DNA of 8,434 nucleotides, taken from contig JBJFFR010000147.1 in assembly GCA_051891935.1 (NCBI GenBank), positions 1 to 8,434 of the forward strand, in the 5' to 3' direction. The translations under genes and the position numbers were made by a program. This document shows positions 7,038-8,434 of this stretch, one piece after another. This DNA comes from UMGS363 sp051891935 (GTDB taxonomy: Bacteria; Bacillota; Clostridia; Oscillospirales; Ruminococcaceae). Numbering within the stretch: position 1 is the stretch's first letter; each line of letters starts with the position of its first letter. Below the pieces are notes generated by a model. The model saw nothing but the letters and a program-made list of their open reading frames with translations, had not been told where the DNA came from and did no database searches.

Positions 7038-7911
7038 ATCCCATTTCCTCCATTTCATATATAAAAATTTCCTCCAGCGTAAGAGGTATCATATCAAAAA
7101 GCTTCGGGTCTTTCTTTTTCACCGCTTCGGAAACGGCTGCTTCATCGCCCTTTGCTATCATATATGTAAGGCTCTGATTCTGCTCAAAATGCAGCACTTC
7201 AAGCCCCTCGAAATCCTCTTTTGCGCAAGGCTTGTCGAACGCCGCCTGAACCTTGTGAACGCTTCCTTTAAGGCTGTCAAGGTCACGGCAGAAAAGCACC
7301 TTGCCCTTGTGCATAAGCGCAGCCGAGTCGCATATCTCGTTTATTTCCTTCAAATTGTGCGAAGATATGACCGCTGTCAGCTTTCGGTCAAGCATTGCGT
7401 CAACAAGCATTCGCTTTACGATATTTCGCATCGTCGGGTCAAGTCCGTCAAACGCTTCATCGAGGAAAAGATAATCCGTTCTGCAGGCAAGACCTGTCAT
7501 AACGACAGCCTGCCGCTTCATTCCCTTTGAGAATTTGTCCATTTTCTTTTTCTCGGGAAGCTTTATCGTATCGTTGAGCTTGTCGAAAAGCTCGGCGGAG
7601 AAGTTCGGATAAAATCCGCTGTAATATTTTTTCATCTCGGCAAGGCTCATACCTCCGAACTGCACCGTTTCATCGTTGATAAAGAACACTCTGCGCTTTA
7701 CCTCGGCATTGTCAAAGACATTTTCACCGTCGATCTTGACCGTTCCGCCGTCCGCTTCATATATTCCCGACAAAAGACGGAGGACAGTCGATTTTCCTGC
7801 GCCGTTCGAGCCTAAAAGACCGAAAGCCGCTCCGCTTCCGACCGTGAGATCAACGCCGTCAAGTGCGGTGAAGTCCTCGAACTGCTTTTTTACGCCCTTT
7901 AATTCTATCAT
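7000..7911 (-). CDS. ABC transporter ATP-binding protein (YtrB/BcrA-like exporter ATPase)
   Basis: This 303-residue cytoplasmic ATPase should power the permease encoded next. It has Walker A GSNGAGKST (34-42), a variant signature FSKGM (127-131) in place of LSGGQ, Walker B YLFLDE (147-152), D-loop GLDP (156-159) and switch histidine H185 in SSHN. The usual Q-loop glutamine is not evident; the aligned stretch FINDE (77-81) offers N or D, a pattern I associate with GntR-linked exporters of this class. Residues from about 220 form a C-terminal extension ending with LTLEEIFIYEMEE, typical of DrrA/BcrA-type exporter ATPases. The ATG at 7909-7911 lies 3 nt after the regulator's stop codon, and the likely ribosome binding site AAAGGA is within the end of that gene. 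The export direction is inferred from the family; no substrate can be named. Confidence 0.93.
   Translation of the reverse strand: MIELKGVKKQFEDFTALDGVDLTVGSGAAFGLLGSNGAGKSTVLRLLSGIYEADGGTVKIDGENVFDNAEVKRRVFFINDETVQFGGMSLAEMKKYYSGFYPNFSAELFDKLNDTIKLPEKKKMDKFSKGMKRQAVVMTGLACRTDYLFLDEAFDGLDPTMRNIVKRMLVDAMLDRKLTAVISSHNLKEINEICDSAALMHKGKVLFCRDLDSLKGSVHKVQAAFDKPCAKEDFEGLEVLHFEQNQSLTYMIAKGDEAAVSEAVKKKDPKLFDMIPLTLEEIFIYEMEEMGYDFKGIDIANIG
7047..7051 (-). promoter_or_regulatory. Ribosome binding site deciding the permease start
   Basis: GGAGG on the minus strand lies inside the ATPase gene, 9 nt before the ATG at 7035-7037. The longer in-frame start at 7056-7058 lies upstream of this site and has no site of its own. 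It would only add MKWRKWD, which is translated from the ribosome binding region. Confidence 0.75.
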
Positions 7912-7914
7912 AAC

Positions 7915-8271
7915 TCACATTCCTTTCATATTCTGTATTCTGTTTATAAGCTCATCCGCCGAAAGTCCTGCCTTCAGCGCCTCGTTCACCGCCAGGTCGA
8001 AGCCCGAAAGTGCGCGTTCCTTCAGGCTGTCGGTCTGAACGGCTGCAATAAAGCTTCCTCTGCCCTGCAGGGAATAGATGACCTTATCACGTTCAAGCAT
8101 CTGGAACGCTTTAGCTACCGTATTCGGGTTCACGCCAAGCTCCTTTGCAAGCTCACGGACGCTCGGCAGCTTATCGTCCTGTTTAAGCTCGCCCTTTATG
8201 ACAAGCTCGGTTATTCTTTTATACAGCTGCTCATATATCGGAGTACGTTCACGCAGGTCAATTGCAAACAT
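7915..8271 (-). CDS. GntR-family transcriptional regulator, YtrA subfamily
   Basis: This is a 118-residue DNA-binding protein. The N-terminal winged helix (about 1-76) includes PIYEQLYKRI (11-20), LPSVRELAKELGVNPNTVAK (35-54) with the recognition helix around 49-61, and the wing YSLQGRGSFI (66-75). The remaining 40 residues are helical and far too short for the FadR, HutC or MocR effector domains; this is the mark of the YtrA subfamily, whose members usually repress an adjacent ABC transporter operon. The start at 8269-8271 has GAGGTG about 5 nt upstream. It is the first gene of the operon, 3 nt before the ATPase start, and inverted repeats over its own promoter suggest autorepression. The ligand is unknown; envelope-active antibiotics induce the B. 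subtilis YtrA operon. Confidence 0.93.
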   Translation of the reverse strand: MFAIDLRERTPIYEQLYKRITELVIKGELKQDDKLPSVRELAKELGVNPNTVAKAFQMLERDKVIYSLQGRGSFIAAVQTDSLKERALSGFDLAVNEALKAGLSADELINRIQNMKGM

Positions 8272-8289
8272 TGTATCACCTCTTTGTAC

Positions 8290-8322
8290 TAACTGTACTA
8301 CTCGTTATAATACAGTTATAAC
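8290..8322. promoter_or_regulatory. Two interlocked inverted repeats, probable GntR operator
   Basis: TAACTGTA (8290-8297) and TACAGTTA (8311-8318) form a perfect 8-bp dyad with a 13-bp spacer. Inside and overlapping it, GTTATAA (8304-8310) and TTATAAC (8316-8322) form a perfect 7-bp dyad with a 5-bp spacer. Both cover the start point and the -10 of the exporter promoter, where a bound dimer would block RNA polymerase. A direct repeat TGTACTA (8285-8291 and 8294-8300) lies beside them. Which dyad is the true site cannot be decided from one sequence. Confidence 0.6.
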
Positions 8323-8343
8323 ACACTTTAAGGTAAATGTCAA
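8315..8343 (-). promoter_or_regulatory. Sigma-A promoter of the GntR-ABC exporter operon
   Basis: The minus strand has a perfect TTGACA (8338-8343), a 17-bp spacer and TATAAC (8315-8320, 5 of 6 matches). The start point should be near 8308, giving a leader of about 37 nt before the regulator's ATG. Inverted repeats overlap the -10 and start point, so the promoter is probably repressed by the product of its first gene. Confidence 0.75.
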
Positions 8344-8372
8344 GTACTTTTTGAAAAATTTTATATAATTCG

Positions 8373-8420
8373 TAATGCGACTTTTTAATGCGTAATGCGT
8401 AATGCTTAATGCGTAATTAT
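8373..8420. repeat. Tandem TAATGCG heptamers
   Basis: TAATGCG occurs at 8373-8379, 8386-8392, 8393-8399 and 8407-8413. TAATGCT lies at 8400-8406 and a degenerate TAATTAT at 8414-8420, so four exact or near-exact copies are in tandem. The run lies upstream of the exporter promoter. No open frame or RNA gene is visible in it. It resembles the short intergenic heptamer arrays seen in some clostridial and cyanobacterial genomes; its function is unknown. The window ends 14 bp later. Confidence 0.8.
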
Positions 8421-8434
8421 TTTGTTCCGAACAT

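Noticed and set aside
7038..7058. Permease start at 7058, seven residues longer
   Set aside because: That ATG has no ribosome binding site; GGAGG at 7047-7051 serves the ATG at 7035-7037.
8373..8420. CRISPR array
   Set aside because: The repeats are 7 bp and in direct tandem without spacers.

Overview
The window looks like a chromosomal segment of a low-to-moderate GC Firmicute of class Clostridia, most likely a Ruminococcus/Oscillospiraceae-type gut bacterium. The reasons are the long S12 with the Gram-positive-type insertion, strong AAGGAGG ribosome binding sites, sigma-A promoters, EF-Tu and EF-G of ordinary Firmicute type, and a YtrA-type GntR regulator coupled to an ABC exporter. This placement is inference from sequence character; no database was searched. 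Every supported gene lies on the minus strand, so transcription runs from high to low coordinates.

Region 1 (8434 down to about 4590) is an apparently complete three-gene transport operon. It begins with a run of TAATGCG heptamers, then a sigma-A promoter (TTGACA-17-TATAAC) overlapped by two interlocked inverted repeats. A YtrA-subfamily GntR repressor follows (7915-8271), then an ABC ATPase (7000-7911, 3 nt downstream), then a 798-residue membrane protein (4641-7037) whose start lies inside the ATPase gene. The membrane protein has about nine membrane segments and then a hydrophilic C-terminal region of about 400 residues, predicted to lie outside the cell. A long near-perfect hairpin starting at its stop codon is the likely terminator. 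By family analogy this is a small-molecule-inducible exporter, perhaps for antibiotic or envelope stress; the substrate is unknown.

Region 2 (about 4490 down to 1) is the streptomycin (str) operon: rpsL (S12), rpsG (S7, GTG start), fusA (EF-G) and tuf (EF-Tu, cut by the window edge). It has its own consensus promoter (TTGACA-17-TATAAT) with A/T tracts upstream. No rpoC or L7Ae-like gene precedes it, unlike the arrangement in many Firmicutes. The rpsL-rpsG gap is long (192 bp), with a small hairpin and a weak candidate promoter. A second promoter lies before tuf; its -35 region carries the same AAAATGCTTG decamer, in the same register, as the rpsL promoter.

I see no CRISPR array, RNA gene, insertion sequence or phage gene. 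The long plus-strand open frames opposite tuf and fusA are shadows of highly codon-biased genes. The least ordinary item is the exporter permease with its large C-terminal domain and the regulator's dyad operator.
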